Under the pieces are notes generated by a model. It was not told the DNA's origin. It did no database searches and saw nothing but the letters and a program-made list of their open reading frames with translations. From NCBI GenBank assembly GCA_900404475.1, contig OUQQ01000093.1, forward strand, positions 1 to 45,683: DNA of 45,683 nucleotides, read 5' to 3'. Positions 12,402 to 25,904 of this stretch are shown in pieces. The position numbers were made by a program, and so were the translations under genes. The first letter of the stretch is position 1, and every line of letters begins with the position of its first letter. This stretch comes from Spongospora subterranea (lineage: Eukaryota; Endomyxa; Phytomyxea; Plasmodiophorida; Plasmodiophoridae).

Positions 12402-12627
12402 CAACGAGATTGGAAGAATGGCTGGCTCTCGCCAGCCCCGCAAATGATTGAATTGGGGCGGATGAACATGAGCGGCGTCGAAATGGGACCGGCGAATACG
12501 GAAGGGGCAGAACCACCGCCCAGGAGAGAATCCTGTCGCCCCCGATAGCTGCTAGTTGAACATTTTCCACAACGCGCGCGCCAAAAGCCGACGACTATCG
12601 CAACCGACCACTTCCACAGGAAAATTG

Positions 12628-14115
12628 CTATGGATTAGTCTTGACGACGGCAACGAGTCGTTGAGCGACTATCTCCAACTGGATCAACAGACGATATACT
12701 GTGACAATTGAGAGACCAATGAATTTCATCACCGGAGCCGATCTTTTTCCAATGGAGGTACAGGTTGACCTACGCGTTCCCAACCGTCGGGTTCTGAGGT
12801 GTTGAATCACGTCTCCGAATAATTTTGACCATCGAAAAGAGAGAATCTGTTGCAACTCGCAAACGTTCAACGCTGTCTGATGACAATGTCCGACGTGAAA
12901 TAGTTTAGTTTGATATAGAGAGGGAATCTCGGCACGCCAGATCTGCTCAACCATGATGATGAAAGCAGTTGATGCACTGCCCATCTTTGAACGGATTGGC
13001 CCTGAACGCGCCGCAATCGCATTGTCGACAGGGATCGGATTGTTCCTGACGATCGCCCGACATTGATTGCGAACGGTCGTCGAACCGGTCTGTTCCATTG
13101 TCAAACTGTGGTTGGTCCAGCGTTTCATCTGATTCAAACTCGAACGATTCGTCCCTGACGCTTTCCGCCCCGGGAGAAACTCCACACCTACAAGGACCGA
13201 CGAAAAATCACCGATTAGGAAACATTTGCCAGATTGATAAAGGCCCTGGACACACTTAGTTATCGGTTTTGCGATATCGCACTCGCCCCCGGCGGCGTTG
13301 CGTATGGACAATGGGGAATCGAGACATGACGACGTAATCGTGGACGGAACTGGTTTCCGTGCGGATATCTTGAGTGCCGCTTCGGCCAGGACGTTGGCCA
13401 TGGCGATACGCGACTGGGGTCGGTTGCGGAACACGGACGGTTTCGCTGGCTTGGCGACGGATGAATTTGATGGCGAAAATCCATCTGAATTACCGTCTGG
13501 CGTTGATATAGACGATGGTGCTGTTGCACATTTTCGCCTGGCGAAAACCGGTCTGTTCATGGTCGGATTGACGAGATGATTTAACAGTTCAGGAGAGTCG
13601 ATGATTTCGCCATCGTCATCTACTCGCTCGTCGCCCGTCCTGCACCGCTCATCGGAGACTGGATTCATCTCGACCGGCGTAGCGCCATACAGATTATGGC
13701 CTGGAGCCATGGCGCTAGTGGCAGGCGCTCTGTCTGGGGCCGGGCTCTGGTCGCCGTCCCGTTTTCCCCTGCCGTCTAACATGGCGATAACGCCCGTCCA
13801 GTACGCCACCTGCTTCTGATGATTCGCTAGGCTGTCGGTGGCGATCCGATAGATCCAGTCGATATTGTCGGGCGACATCCCCTCGAGCTGAAAAACACAC
13901 CTCTATCAAACCAGAACGTGCCTAAACAAGGGCGATGATTCGATCGCATACCGATCGCCGATCCAGGCGATGCAATTCATGGTCCATGCTCCTCCCCGTT
14001 CGCGCGGCTGGAGAATTGGACGTTCGAAATCTCCAACTGACGGACCCGAAATAGAGTACACAGACGGTATAGCCGGTTGACCATAGCCAAAACCGGGGGA
14101 CGACGGTTTCCTCAT
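12628..14115 (-). CDS. Unidentified, largely disordered protein
   Basis: A minus-strand frame stays open for more than 1.2 kb (13887-12628), far beyond chance, and an upstream exon 14115-13918 begins with ATG and reads RKPSSPGFGYGQP. Joining them at a GTTCTG donor and TTTCAG acceptor keeps frame and gives about 485 residues, but the intron would be only 30 nt, well below the local norm. The ATG at 13878 may instead start a separate product. The N-terminal part of the long exon (NIDWIYRIATDSLANHQ) looks folded; the middle is rich in Ser, Pro, Ala and Arg and looks disordered. No domain is recognised. Confidence 0.5.
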
Positions 14116-15148
14116 TTTGAGCTGTGGCTCTGTTGAAGATCGCAATGGGGAAGATGAATTTCCTCCAATTTATTTCGCACCGAATTCGGAATGCTATTTA
14201 GATGCGGATTTATAGCCAATGGGTTTCCGGTGTTCACCTCCAAATCCGGCATATTCAGAGGTGGCGTTGAGAAGACGTCATCAAGGTCGGTGATTCTGGC
14301 CGAGACTGGCCGAGATGAGTAGGGTCATCAAGGTCGATGATTCTAGTCGAAACGCGAAAGGTTGATCGATATTTCTGCACGCAACTTGATAAGAAATGAT
14401 TGGCGCCGACCGGCTGGGCGTATGGAAAAAAACGTGATTAGCCCTCGCATCCACCACTTGTCGTGTCCATTCCTTTATCGACAAAATCGTTGGTTTTAAA
14501 CTTCTCGTTCCTGGAGAACATACGTCTTCAGTTCAGTTCAGGTGGCATGTTCACAGAATTACACTGCCCATCCATGATCCTTCTTTGATAAGCGCCTCGT
14601 GTTTTTACGAATCATATTGTACTGGGTCAGGGCGCATGAAATGATAACGAACCGTTGCGATGGCGATGGCAACGGCATTAAAAAAAAATGATCACAAGTC
14701 GCCCACAAACAATGATCGGGAGCACTGAAAAATATTATTTCAAGCGAACGTTCGATGGATTTTCATGACGTCCCGGCGACAACTCACAGCTCTGATATTT
14801 TGGTTGTTCGCTACAGTCATGAGGCCCTTAATGTTACCGGTCACATGAGTAGCGTGTGGCAGTCAACCTGTGCGAGTGCGACTGGTGTGGTTGGAGGAGG
14901 CCAGTGGCACAGGTTGACCAAAACCCCTTGGGCTGGATTGGGTTGACGGCCACTGATCAATACTACTGGGGCGTTCGGCGGGGAATACAATCCACGGTTG
15001 GGAGCGGCGGCCGACAACCCAGCAGACCTGCCCGAAAATACGACAACCGGCGTGCGGTACTCGCGTCCTTGCCGGTGTTCATACAGCACTGCTACATGTG
15101 CTGTTATCGTTCGCCGATATCGTAGCTGTTTTCGCCAGCCGTTCAGAT
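14116..15148. other. No supported gene
   Basis: Overlapping short frames on both strands, none with a recognisable domain or splice-compatible partner. The stretch contains a short direct repeat (see the separate entry at 14278-14352). Part of the right end is likely 5' flank or an upstream exon of the gene starting at 15149, whose frame stays open back to about 15098. Confidence 0.4.
14278..14352. repeat. Imperfect direct repeat, two copies
   Basis: The motif TCATCAAGGTCGRTGATTCT occurs at about 14278-14297 and again at about 14325-14344, 47-48 bp apart, and the bases just after each copy are also similar. It looks like a decayed tandem duplication in non-coding DNA. Confidence 0.6.
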
Positions 15149-15799
15149 ATGGACGAAGACGGTATCATTGGATTATCCCAGGACGTGCGCCATATCAAAC
15201 AGCCGAAATTAATCACTCCAACTCGTAAAGAACGCCACCGTCGCGTTCCACTTGTTCCCGAATTCGGGGCCGATCTGGATCGGTGAGTTTTCCCATTCGT
15301 ATCGCTTCTGTTCACATGGCTGATAGTTCTGGGCAGAGATATTCTACGCCATATAGAAAGTCGCCCCCGCCCAATACCGCCATATCTAAAAGAATGGACA
15401 CCTCCCTCTCTTGGACGATTGCTGAAATTTGCCCCACCAAAGCCGACCACGACCAACACCGATCCAGGTATTAGGTCCTCCAACGAGTAAGCCAATCGAC
15501 CCATTGCACTTGTTTCGTTTACGTTTGTGTATACTGAGGAGGGTTTTGCTATCGCCAGGACGATTCGGTTACTGGAATCGCTGGTAGAACATAGTGCCCA
15601 TACATTTCCCTGTAAGCGATCAGCCCCGTCGTGTGAAAGTTCGCTGACCTCTAAGCGCCCGCGAACGTCAGAAGACGTCTGTCTTTCGCCAAAGCCGGAG
15701 TCATCAGCATCGTCGTCGTCATCAGCTTCGAGACATCATAGGTTGTCGCAGTTCGCGGCTGCCGCCAAATCCAGTCAACTTTTGCAAAACGTCGTCTAG
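15149..15799 (+). CDS. Unidentified basic, Ser-rich protein
   Basis: Three exons join in phase: 15149-15282, 15337-15474 and 15559-15799, giving 170 residues. The frame switches at each GT-AG junction and remains open only in the joined reading, which supports a real gene. The product has a basic N-terminal part (TPTRKERHRRVPLVPEFG), a Pro-rich middle (PRPIPPYLKEWTPPSLGRLL), and a Ser-rich tail with a run of serines and a possible nuclear-localisation stretch (SKRPRT). No family is recognised. An alternative donor at 15468 breaks the frame of exon 3, so 15475 was chosen. An upstream exon is possible because the frame is open before the ATG. Confidence 0.6.
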
Positions 15800-17515
15800 A
15801 ACTACTATTTTTTATTCGCTATACTGTCAACAAGTCATAAACCAAGAATGTGTAGGAACAACACGGTATTGCCTGACAATGCGCAGTGGCCTCGTCAATC
15901 GCCAAGAGCCGTTTGTTCAGAACTTGGAATTTTACAGAATAGTAATATATTGGGGCCATTATTCAGATTTCCTGTTTGCGAAACAAATTCGTCGCCACTC
16001 CCCAGATACGGGTTGCGATGAGCAACTGATTCGTCGAGATTCACGACAAACTTGAGCGGGCAGAGACCTGCGCGCTTCCATTGTATTTCAACATGTCCTG
16101 GGGCGAGGTCCTTTTCGGTATTCGGAAGTAAGCCCAAGTCATTTCTGGGCAGCCGCTTCTTCAAATTGGTATTCAGAACAAATCCGCTAAATCCAACCCC
16201 AGGGTTTAGAGAACACATTCTTAGGGGGCGTTGCAACCCCGACATTAGCGTCTGGAAAACATGACTGCACCCTGCAGGAGACATCAGCCGAGCTGGGAAC
16301 GCCGGCATGGCATCTGGAAAGGCAGTAGCCGACAATCAGAAGACGCCGGATAGCGGCGTCGTTCGTCGCTGGTAGACACCCGGCAGGAAAAGCGTACCAT
16401 TAGTCAGCCGTGAGATATCATCAACAAGCCGTCATCTGGCAAATTCGCAAACAAAGTTTGTCCATAGGATTCAAAACCAGGGAGTCAATAATAAGGGCAA
16501 CGGAATGGCTCCTGCAGGTCATTCTTTACAATAAAGACAACGAGAAAGCGTTGGTTGACAACAACGAAGAATGTTGATCCAGGGAAAGTTGAACAAATCC
16601 CGTTACAACAGCATGATCGGTCGCTCCTCGGTGCATCTAAAGAATCAGGGAAGGAGTTGGTGGAGGCGCATTCCAAATGCGATCAAGCCGTTCCTCAACA
16701 GAGTCCCAGGGCTCGCGTCCTGCATTTCCATGGTGAACGTGGTGCCACCCCAACGTTCACAATCCAGTTGACAAGAACACGACGAACGCTGCCCATGATA
16801 GTTGAAGAATAGGTTTCTGTCAATCGCGCTAATCCACGATTACTAGGCTGCCTGTCTTCAGATTAACCTAAACCACATCGCGTACGCGCAACGCCAACGT
16901 TTGATCACTCTCGGCCGCAAAGACGCTGGAATAACTTGGTCAATAGGGCATTTTCTTATCGCGTCTTTGTTGATGGCCACATTTGGGGTCTTTCTCAAAT
17001 GTGTCTCCCAAGAACAAGCAGCGAAGCAGCGTTCGGCTGAGCCGAATTCCGTCTGAAATCGTCATAAATATGCGACTTACAAGACCCTCAAGATCGCGTA
17101 CTTGCTCTATTCTCGCGAATGGATCGACTCGCCATGTATGAGATCTCGTTCTGCTAATAGTGATTCAAAGGCGGATCGTTGCGATAGGAAATTTGCGATT
17201 GATTGACGTTCAGAATCCGTGAGTTTAGGGTCTTTGACAGAAAAAATACTCGGGAATCCCGAGATTCTCTAAGGCTCGCCCCTTCGCGAGATAGAGCAAT
17301 TACGCAACGTTGAGGGTCGTTGAGTCGCATACCCATCGCGCTTCATACTGAATTCGTCGTTCATACTGCTAAGATCAGTGCAGAGTACTTATCATTCTTG
17401 CTGAGTTCAACCTGTCAGTTTTATTGTGTAGCTTATCCCTGTCGATTCCTAAATAAAACAATGTCGGAGGCGATGAGATTATCTGGACAAATTGCGATGT
17501 GATAATGCAAGTTTT

Positions 17516-18114
17516 GCATATTTGGGCCAGTTGTTCAACTCGCATCCCCGCGGATTTTGTCGGCGGGGTTTCAAACTGAGTTGTGCGCAAAGAATTTGCT
17601 GGGCTATGAGGATCAAATTGCTAAACCCAGCTTTCCGAACATTATTGACGAAAGAATTTTTCTGATGCCCTCAACTTTTTGGCAATTAAGACTGATGGAC
17701 AAGGTAATGCTGATATAATCATCGCCACTGATTGGTTTTGCTAAATAACACGGCCACCATGATATTTGTTCTAACGTCTTCTGATAAAATCGCTCCGTAC
17801 AGTTGCTCCAACCGACGACCAGGTGCCATCGCCAAACATACTGATGCACAATATTATTATACTCGAAATTAACTACCAACAACTCTCTTTTCAAATTACG
17901 AAGAGATACTTTGAAAACCGAATAACTTCTTTCTAGGCGATTATGTTCTGGTCGCATATACGCTACATAAAACAAAATCCAGGAAGAAGCTTTTTTGACC
18001 TTGGCTGAAAAATTGCATCAAGAGGCAGGAGAACTAGATTGTGACCCAGTGAAAATTTGTATAGCAGAAGGACAATATTTTACAGTTGCATGGTTCAGGG
18101 CAAAATCAAATTAA
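17516..18114 (+). other. Possible exons of an unidentified gene
   Basis: A plus-strand frame at 17516-17703 reads like real protein (CAKNLLGYEDQIAKPSFPN, then a Met/Trp-containing end) and stops exactly at a good donor, AAG|GTAATGC. About 290 bp on, after an acceptor at 17991-17992, another frame (EEAFLTLAEKLHQEAGEL) runs to a stop near 18114. I could not connect them with a consistent middle exon, and a minus-strand frame of 120 codons (17975-17613) overlaps the first. This could be a degraded gene, a real gene with an unplaced exon, or chance. Confidence 0.3.
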
Positions 18115-18286
18115 CGGGGATCAAGCAGGGCCAGTCGGAAAAATTTAGAAGAAACTTCGATATCAATGCTCGAAAAACTTGCAATATATGAGGGAGGATT
18201 ACCTCAAGTGTGCCCTTTGACCGCGGGGCAGGAAGCGAAGGTAAAATAATGGCGCCCTCGCAGATGAAGCGATAGCTCATAAAGAA

Positions 18287-18362
18287 GTTGAGTCAGGATA
18301 TGTGAGATTTACGATCTTAAACCAGTTGAGTCAGGAAATGTGAGATCCACGATCCGAAACCC
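18287..18362. repeat. 38-bp tandem duplication
   Basis: Two adjacent copies of a unit that begins GTTGAGTCAGGAWATGTGAG, the first at 18287-18324 and the second at 18325-18362, with only a few substitutions. It lies in non-coding DNA about 400 bp upstream of DPH6. Confidence 0.75.
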
Positions 18363-18763
18363 AATGGGATGTGAGGAACTGGTTCAAGTTTTGCAATGGG
18401 CGAACGAGAACAAGATAGAGAAAGGCAGAGACGAGTGTGCTCTGGGGCGATGAATCGTGCGATGAACTTTTGCGTTCCCAGACTCGCTGCCTCCCTTGTG
18501 GTATATCTTTGAACTATGCACATCTGCCCATCCATTCTCGCCGTTCAAGCTAACCGATGGCGACATTACACGATACCTTAGTGTCCGCTGTCGGGTTTAT
18601 GTTTCCATTCGCGTTGAAAACCGCGTGCGCAATATACTGACTTGTTGTTCCCGCGAATTTCAGCGTGGCCTTCGTCCACTCTGCTCTGCAGTGCAGTTCA
18701 TTGGAATTTCGCTCAGGCGGAAGCGGGAAATCACTTTCGTTTACAGTATCGCGATCGGCCAAC

Positions 18764-20935
18764 ATGAAAGTCGTTGCTCTGATTTCCGGGGGAAAGGATT
18801 CCGTGTATTGCATGATGGAGTGTGGCAAATACGGCCACGATATCGTCTGTCTCGCTAACCTGCATCCAACGGACGAGGCAGTGCAGGAACTGGATAGTCA
18901 TTGCTTTCAGACCGTTGGACATAGCGTTGTTCCTGCGTTCGCGGAATGCATGGAGATTCCCTTGATCCGTCGTCCGATCAGTGGAACGGCCGTGTGCCAA
19001 ACATTAGATTATCAGCATGAAGTCCATGATGAAGTCGAGGATCTTTACGAGCTTCTCGCTGACGTCAAATCTAAACACCCTGAAGTCGAAGCTGTATGCT
19101 CCGGGGCCATCCTGTCCGATTATCAGCGATTGCGTGTAGAGAACGTTTGCGCCCGGCTCGGTTTGATATCTTTAGCATATCTTTGGCGAAGAGATCAACG
19201 GGTTCTTTACGACGAAATGATTGTTGGTACATGATCACGTCCGGGGTGTTTGAGTCCTAATGTATGTTTTATTAGACAGAAGGGATCACAGCTGTGATCA
19301 TCAAAACGGCATGTCTCGGGCTGATACCCACAGAACACATTGGACAGGATCTACAGTCAATGCGATCGCACCTGCTGAAACTTGCCGATACAATCGGATG
19401 CAATCCGTGCGGCGAGGGAGGCGAATATGAGACGTTTGTCATCGATTGCCCGCTGTTCAAGCGACACATCGTACTGGACGAGTGCACTATTGATGGAGAT
19501 CTATTCGATCCAGTCTGCCCAGTTGGCCATCTTCTGGTCAAAAGCTTTCACACTGAAGCGAAATCTGCCGATGAGTTAGACGCCATCAAAGCGTTTCGGA
19601 AAAAGTCCTGCTTACCTGTGAAATGCGCTAAACCTGACCAAGCCCTGCAGACGCAGGGGGACATCCAGAGCGTTGTCTGGAAACAGGATCTTGATGCGAT
19701 ATCCGAGGCATTTGCTCATGATTTGACTCGGGGCGATTTCTCTTCTGTATCGATTTCTGGCCGATCTGTGGAAGATTTGTTTGCCAATTTGGTTTTGGCG
19801 CAATCCCAGAATACCATCTCTATCAAAGATGTATTTTTCGTGTCAGTCTTTCTGTCCGATATCGCCGCATTTGGCGAACTGAATGACATATTCAAGAAGC
19901 ACTTTAAGCTTAGCAACCCTCCAACACGGCTTTGTGTGGCGACAACACTTCCTGAGGGCGTTTTTGGCCGTATGGAGTTATCATCGTTTACTGGTACGCT
20001 TGAATTATTGCAACGAGTATGCGTTTATTGACTGATGGTTTTCTGGGATAAAGGTCAACGACAAGTTCTCCATGTTCAGAGCATATCTCGATGGGCTCCC
20101 AGCTGTATTGGACCCTATAGTCAGGCTACTCGCATTGGAAACCTGATTTACTTGGCAGGTATCACTTGTCTTTTGTTGCTTTCGAAAAGCTGATAAGAGC
20201 CCAGGATCAATTGGATTAAATCCTGAGCATATGACCCTTCAGTTTGAAGATGATATGGTCAAGCAAACAGACTTGAGCGTTCAGCATTGTGAAGCAATCT
20301 TGCTCACGTTCTTTGCCAAGCTGTCTGACGTCGTCCGATGTACCGTTTTCATTGTGCGTAATCACTCGTCTGAGATTACAGCCATTGAGCAGCTGCTACG
20401 ATCAAAATTACCGAATGCCACCATTGTGTTCATCCATGTTTCGAGCCTTCCCAGGAATGCGTCTGTTGAGCTGGCCCTTGTCGCTAATAACACAGGATCG
20501 TCTGTCTGTCAGAAACAGGATATTGCAGTGTCAGCTGGCACGTCACTGCAGGTTGATTCTGTAGCGAGTAACGGCGAAGACGACGATGAACTATCGTTTG
20601 CATCAATAATATGTACGATGCGAAATGTGGCGCCTGCCCCTGTTAGCGTCAATATGGTCATTTCACATACCTTGAAGGCAGTTCATAACTTGATCGTCCA
20701 GTCCAACTTGCAATGGAAAAATCTGGTTCAATTCGAGGTGTACCATTCGCCGTCGTTGAGCACATGCACGATCAGCGACGCCATCAGCCATGTAGCACCG
20801 TCACTCCAGGAATCAATCATTCCAACCGTTTCCGATTCTTTCCATTCTGCCAGGTATTCTCCAATAGTGATTTCAGCCGTGTTTCAGCAAACAGGGTTGA
20901 AGGAAAAGCCATCAACAATCAATATTCAAAGATGA
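18764..20935 (+). CDS. DPH6: Diphthine-ammonia ligase with RidA-like C-terminus
   Basis: Catalyses the last step of diphthamide formation on elongation factor 2, an ATP-dependent amidation. Four exons: 18764-19226, 19280-19993, 20054-20158, 20205-20935, giving 670 residues. The start is the ATG immediately before the PP-loop motif SGGKDS. The N-terminal ATPase part also shows CGEGGEYETF, the hallmark of the family. From exon 3 the protein continues into YjgF/RidA-like sequence (VLHVQSISRWAP, GPYSQATRIGN, LIYLAG). This ligase-plus-RidA layout is known from yeast and plant Dph6; human DPH6 lacks the extra part. The donor at 19994 was chosen because it is the only one that puts exon 3 in the RidA frame. 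Confidence 0.93.
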
Positions 20936-21013
20936 TCTGAACTTTAAAAACTAAAGTGAGTTTTTTTTTAAACCAGTGCTTTCTACAAATATTATTAATG
21001 TAGTCATATAATA

Positions 21014-21341
21014 TCACGACGGTGGGAGAGATTTTTGAAAAAATTTCTCGTCCAAAATAGCAGCCAATCCTTTGCCTTTGATAGATTCCTAAAACCAATT
21101 GTTAAGAATTTGGTACGCGAATCAATAAAACTGATAAACAGAGCTACTGTACAATAACACATTCTTGATATTGTTTGAATTCTTCGACGCACGCGAGATC
21201 GGTCGCCTCTCCTCTAAGATAGACGTCCTGGAACCATGATTCGAAGCATTTTTGATACTGGGCTTTCAGTTTCGGACAAGCTGAGCACTGTGAAGCCTCT
21301 AATGCCGCCTGGTCTAGATCGATTCCAAACTGGTCCGACAT
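21014..21341 (-). CDS. TRIAP1: TRIAP1/Mdm35-like twin CX9C protein
   Basis: Small mitochondrial intermembrane-space protein that partners PRELI/Ups lipid-transfer proteins in the family. Two exons, 21341-21153 and 21088-21014, give 87 residues (human TRIAP1 76). The twin CX9C pattern is intact: Cys-PKLKAQYQK-Cys and Cys-VEEFKQYQE-Cys, with the family's FESWF and YLRGE between them. Exon 2 supplies the conserved basic SIKGKG segment after the last Cys. The ATG at 21341 is the first in frame. It converges on the 3' end of DPH6, with 78 bp between stops. Confidence 0.9.
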
Positions 21342-22662
21342 TGAATGGATTATCGACAAAAAAAGGCGTTGCGGTGTCTACCGCCTGCCATTCTTCTGCC
21401 TACCAGAAGTCTACACGAAGTCTACCGTCTACCACAATCGGCAATGAGTTGTACCTTGAAAGTGAAGAAGGTCGAACTTTGCATGAATGATTGTTGACTT
21501 GGTACATTACATGTGCAGTTGATTGACAGTATTTTGAATCTGGTTCTGTTTTAAAAGCTTTATAAGAGCAAAAGTTACCAATTCGGCTTTCTTCAAAGTG
21601 AGCGCATTTGACGATTACTTCATAACGAAATGAGGGGTTCTAATACCATTGGTAGTTTTTCTGACGTGATTAACTCAATGCGTTTGCATTGTTGAAAAAA
21701 AAAAACAAAAAGCAACTATCAACTAACAGCATCTAAATGTTCTATATGTCGGTGTTTTCAGAACAAAATCTTTGTTGTTGAGTCCAGATTTGTCAATATT
21801 CCAAGATTATTCGGTCGTCATGGCAAAAAACTCAAATTGATGCCTGATAACCCGACACGGTACTTTGTCGGGTCGACAGTGATTTGCCTCAAACTCATCC
21901 CCGCGGGCAAACTTTTTGATCGGTCCGAAAACTGCGTTGACCTGTCGAATATATTCCTATTCTTGTCAGCTTTGTCACCCACTTTGCGCGATCACCAGCG
22001 AAAGCCAACGTGCACAAGACGAATTTCCACTGACAACCCCAAAATCCCCTTGGTCAGGGGGCGCAACTGCCGTTGACCGACCGTGACGTAATTGTGGGCC
22101 CAAATGAGGCGCAAAGGCAGCAACCCCTGATATATTGTTACAGTATTGTTACCCCAGTGGGTCACAACAACACGCGATCAGTGCGGCCAACCCGCTATCC
22201 TCCTTGTGTATCGCTACACGTAGAGCCGATCATCAATGTAATGCTGTCTCTGCACCGCTGACCGTCATAACAACAGATCGCTAACCATGACTCCCTCGTT
22301 GTAGCGCGCGAACGACGCCCCCGGCGCGTTGTCCATCTCGACCCTGGCCCCTAGTTTGTCAAACCGGCACATTTGGTCGGTTGTCGCCTGAGATTAACAG
22401 GGGCAATCCATGAACCGCAGTAAGAGGACCGCATCGCCATTGTAATATTTGCTGGGGCAATGCGTGGAGACGAATGTTCTGATCGTGTCGTTAATCGACC
22501 AGGGCGAATGCGGGCGGAGACTGCCGAAGGAGCGGACGTCGTCGAATTAACAGTAAGATTTCATTCGAGTCTGATTCGTTCAAAGACTGTGAGTTGCTCC
22601 AACAAGCTATCAAAGCATCAAGTCGGTTGCTACTGGATTGGGGAAGCGCGTTTCCACTAATC
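21342..22662. other. No supported gene
   Basis: Contains poly-A/poly-T runs, a CT/AG-rich patch around 21380-21440 with repeated GTCTACC motifs, and unremarkable short frames. The last 200 bases hold an open frame (22594 onward) that leads into the JmjC gene and may contain its true first exon or leader. Confidence 0.4.
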
Positions 22663-24411
<1,749 letters not shown>

Positions 24412-24615
24412 GCCACGTCATAGGGTTGTAAATGTCCAATTTCTAAAAGGACGGCATACTTCCGTTACGAAATCGACCACCTGAATGCTTTGGGGGAAAG
24501 CTTGGTTGAGAGATGACGGTTCATTACGCGAACAGATTGGCTTTTCAATATTTGTAGTGTATATCCACCCGCTTTGTACATAAATAATTTGCATATTCCA
24601 AAACCAAGAGTTTAT

Positions 24616-25618
24616 CTATTCCAGTGTAGTCAGTTTCTTTTTTATCTCAGCGATGGCTTTCGCCGGGTTCAAATGCTTCGGACACGTGTTTGTGCAGTTC
24701 ATGATCTGTAAATTGAACGTCATTTACTGCAGATATGCTGAGAAAATCGTTTACAGTTTTGCATCGGTATAACTTGAAAGGATCGTCAAGAGCTTTCAAC
24801 CGTTCTTTGGTATATTCATCGCGTGTATCCGATATCCAGCGATACGCCTGTATCACAACAGAAGTGTCAGGTCTCAAGACGTGATGCTTTGCCCAGATAC
24901 TGGACCTGCAATAGGGCAGCTGGGCCTAGATATTTATCTTGGTTCCACCAGTAGGAAGGACACGATGCTGAACAGCACGCACACAATATGCACTCATATA
25001 AACCATCCAAGAGTTTTCTAAAAACCTGTCAGAGGATACCGTATTATAATATGCTCGAACCTATCCATTTTCGTCTGTAAAAATTCACCAGCGACATTAG
25101 GATTTTTGGACTTCCTCTTGAGGAACGGGTCAATAGACGAATATTGTTTGTAGAAGCCAGATAGATCAGGAACAAGGTCCTTAACCACAGGCATGTGAGG
25201 CAACGGGCGAACTACCATCGGAGCATCGCCCGCCGTTATAGGACAAAGACACGCCAATGTGTTTGAACCATCTGAACAGTCAAAATTGAAATGTGAGCGA
25301 TGAAATACCGAAATGTGACAATATACTGATATTCATCGAGCACGAGCCACAAATTCCTTCTCTACATGAACGCCTGAACGTTACTGTACTGTCTTGTTCG
25401 TTTTTGATTTTGATCAACGCATCGAGAACCATGGGGCCACATTCTTTCGTATCGACACGAAAGTCGACCAGCTTCGGTTCGCCACCAACATCGGGGTTCC
25501 AGCGAAATAGCTGGAAAAGCTTGCCCGATGGTGCCGCGGCTTCAGGAGCAGCTGCATTGGATGTTAGGCGAGTCAATTTGTAAGCCGATATGATGTGCCG
25601 TCGCCCGGTCCCCAACAT
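24616..25618 (-). CDS. SDHB: Succinate dehydrogenase iron-sulfur subunit
   Basis: Complex II subunit carrying electrons from succinate oxidation to ubiquinone in the mitochondrial inner membrane. Five exons: 25618-25327, 25271-25061, 25017-24906, 24847-24755, 24705-24616, giving 265 residues (human 280). The 2Fe-2S ligand region reads [14 protein letters not shown] followed by Cys in TLACLC. The 4Fe-4S and 3Fe-4S ligands appear in [17 protein letters not shown] and [13 protein letters not shown]. The N-terminus is basic and Ser/Ala-rich, as expected for a mitochondrial presequence. The ATG at 25618 was preferred over a frame open further upstream because it gives the normal presequence length. 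Confidence 0.95.
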
Positions 25619-25904
25619 ATTCCCCTCCCGGAATGAAGAAACAACAAAAACGACGGGGACGGTCTGACTGGTGTGACTTATGTACCTACACCACCGTTCA
25701 TTTATCGTACACAAAATGACTGGTGACGAGATGTTACGGGAACACGGTACGGAAAATAATGGTAGAGTGGGTTACGTACAGTGGCGTACAGTACACTCGA
25801 CAGTGCACATGGAGTAAAACGGAATCGGGTTGAGGTGGTAGAACCACGTCTGCGCTACCGAACGACAGAGCAGGAAAACGATTTCAATCATGACTTTTTG
25901 GGGT

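Larger units (their letters stand above)
15800..18763. other. Gene-poor stretch with one possible exon cluster
   Basis: About 3 kb without a secure gene. The longest frame (16335-15895, minus, about 146 codons) overlaps a plus-strand frame and shows no domain. A possible exon cluster at 17516-18114 and a 38-bp tandem duplication at 18287-18362 are listed separately. The final 200 bases are probably the promoter and leader of DPH6. Confidence 0.4.

Noticed and set aside
15895..16335. Minus-strand frame of about 146 codons.
   Set aside because: No domain, no splice partners, starts without strong context, and a plus-strand frame covers the same bases.
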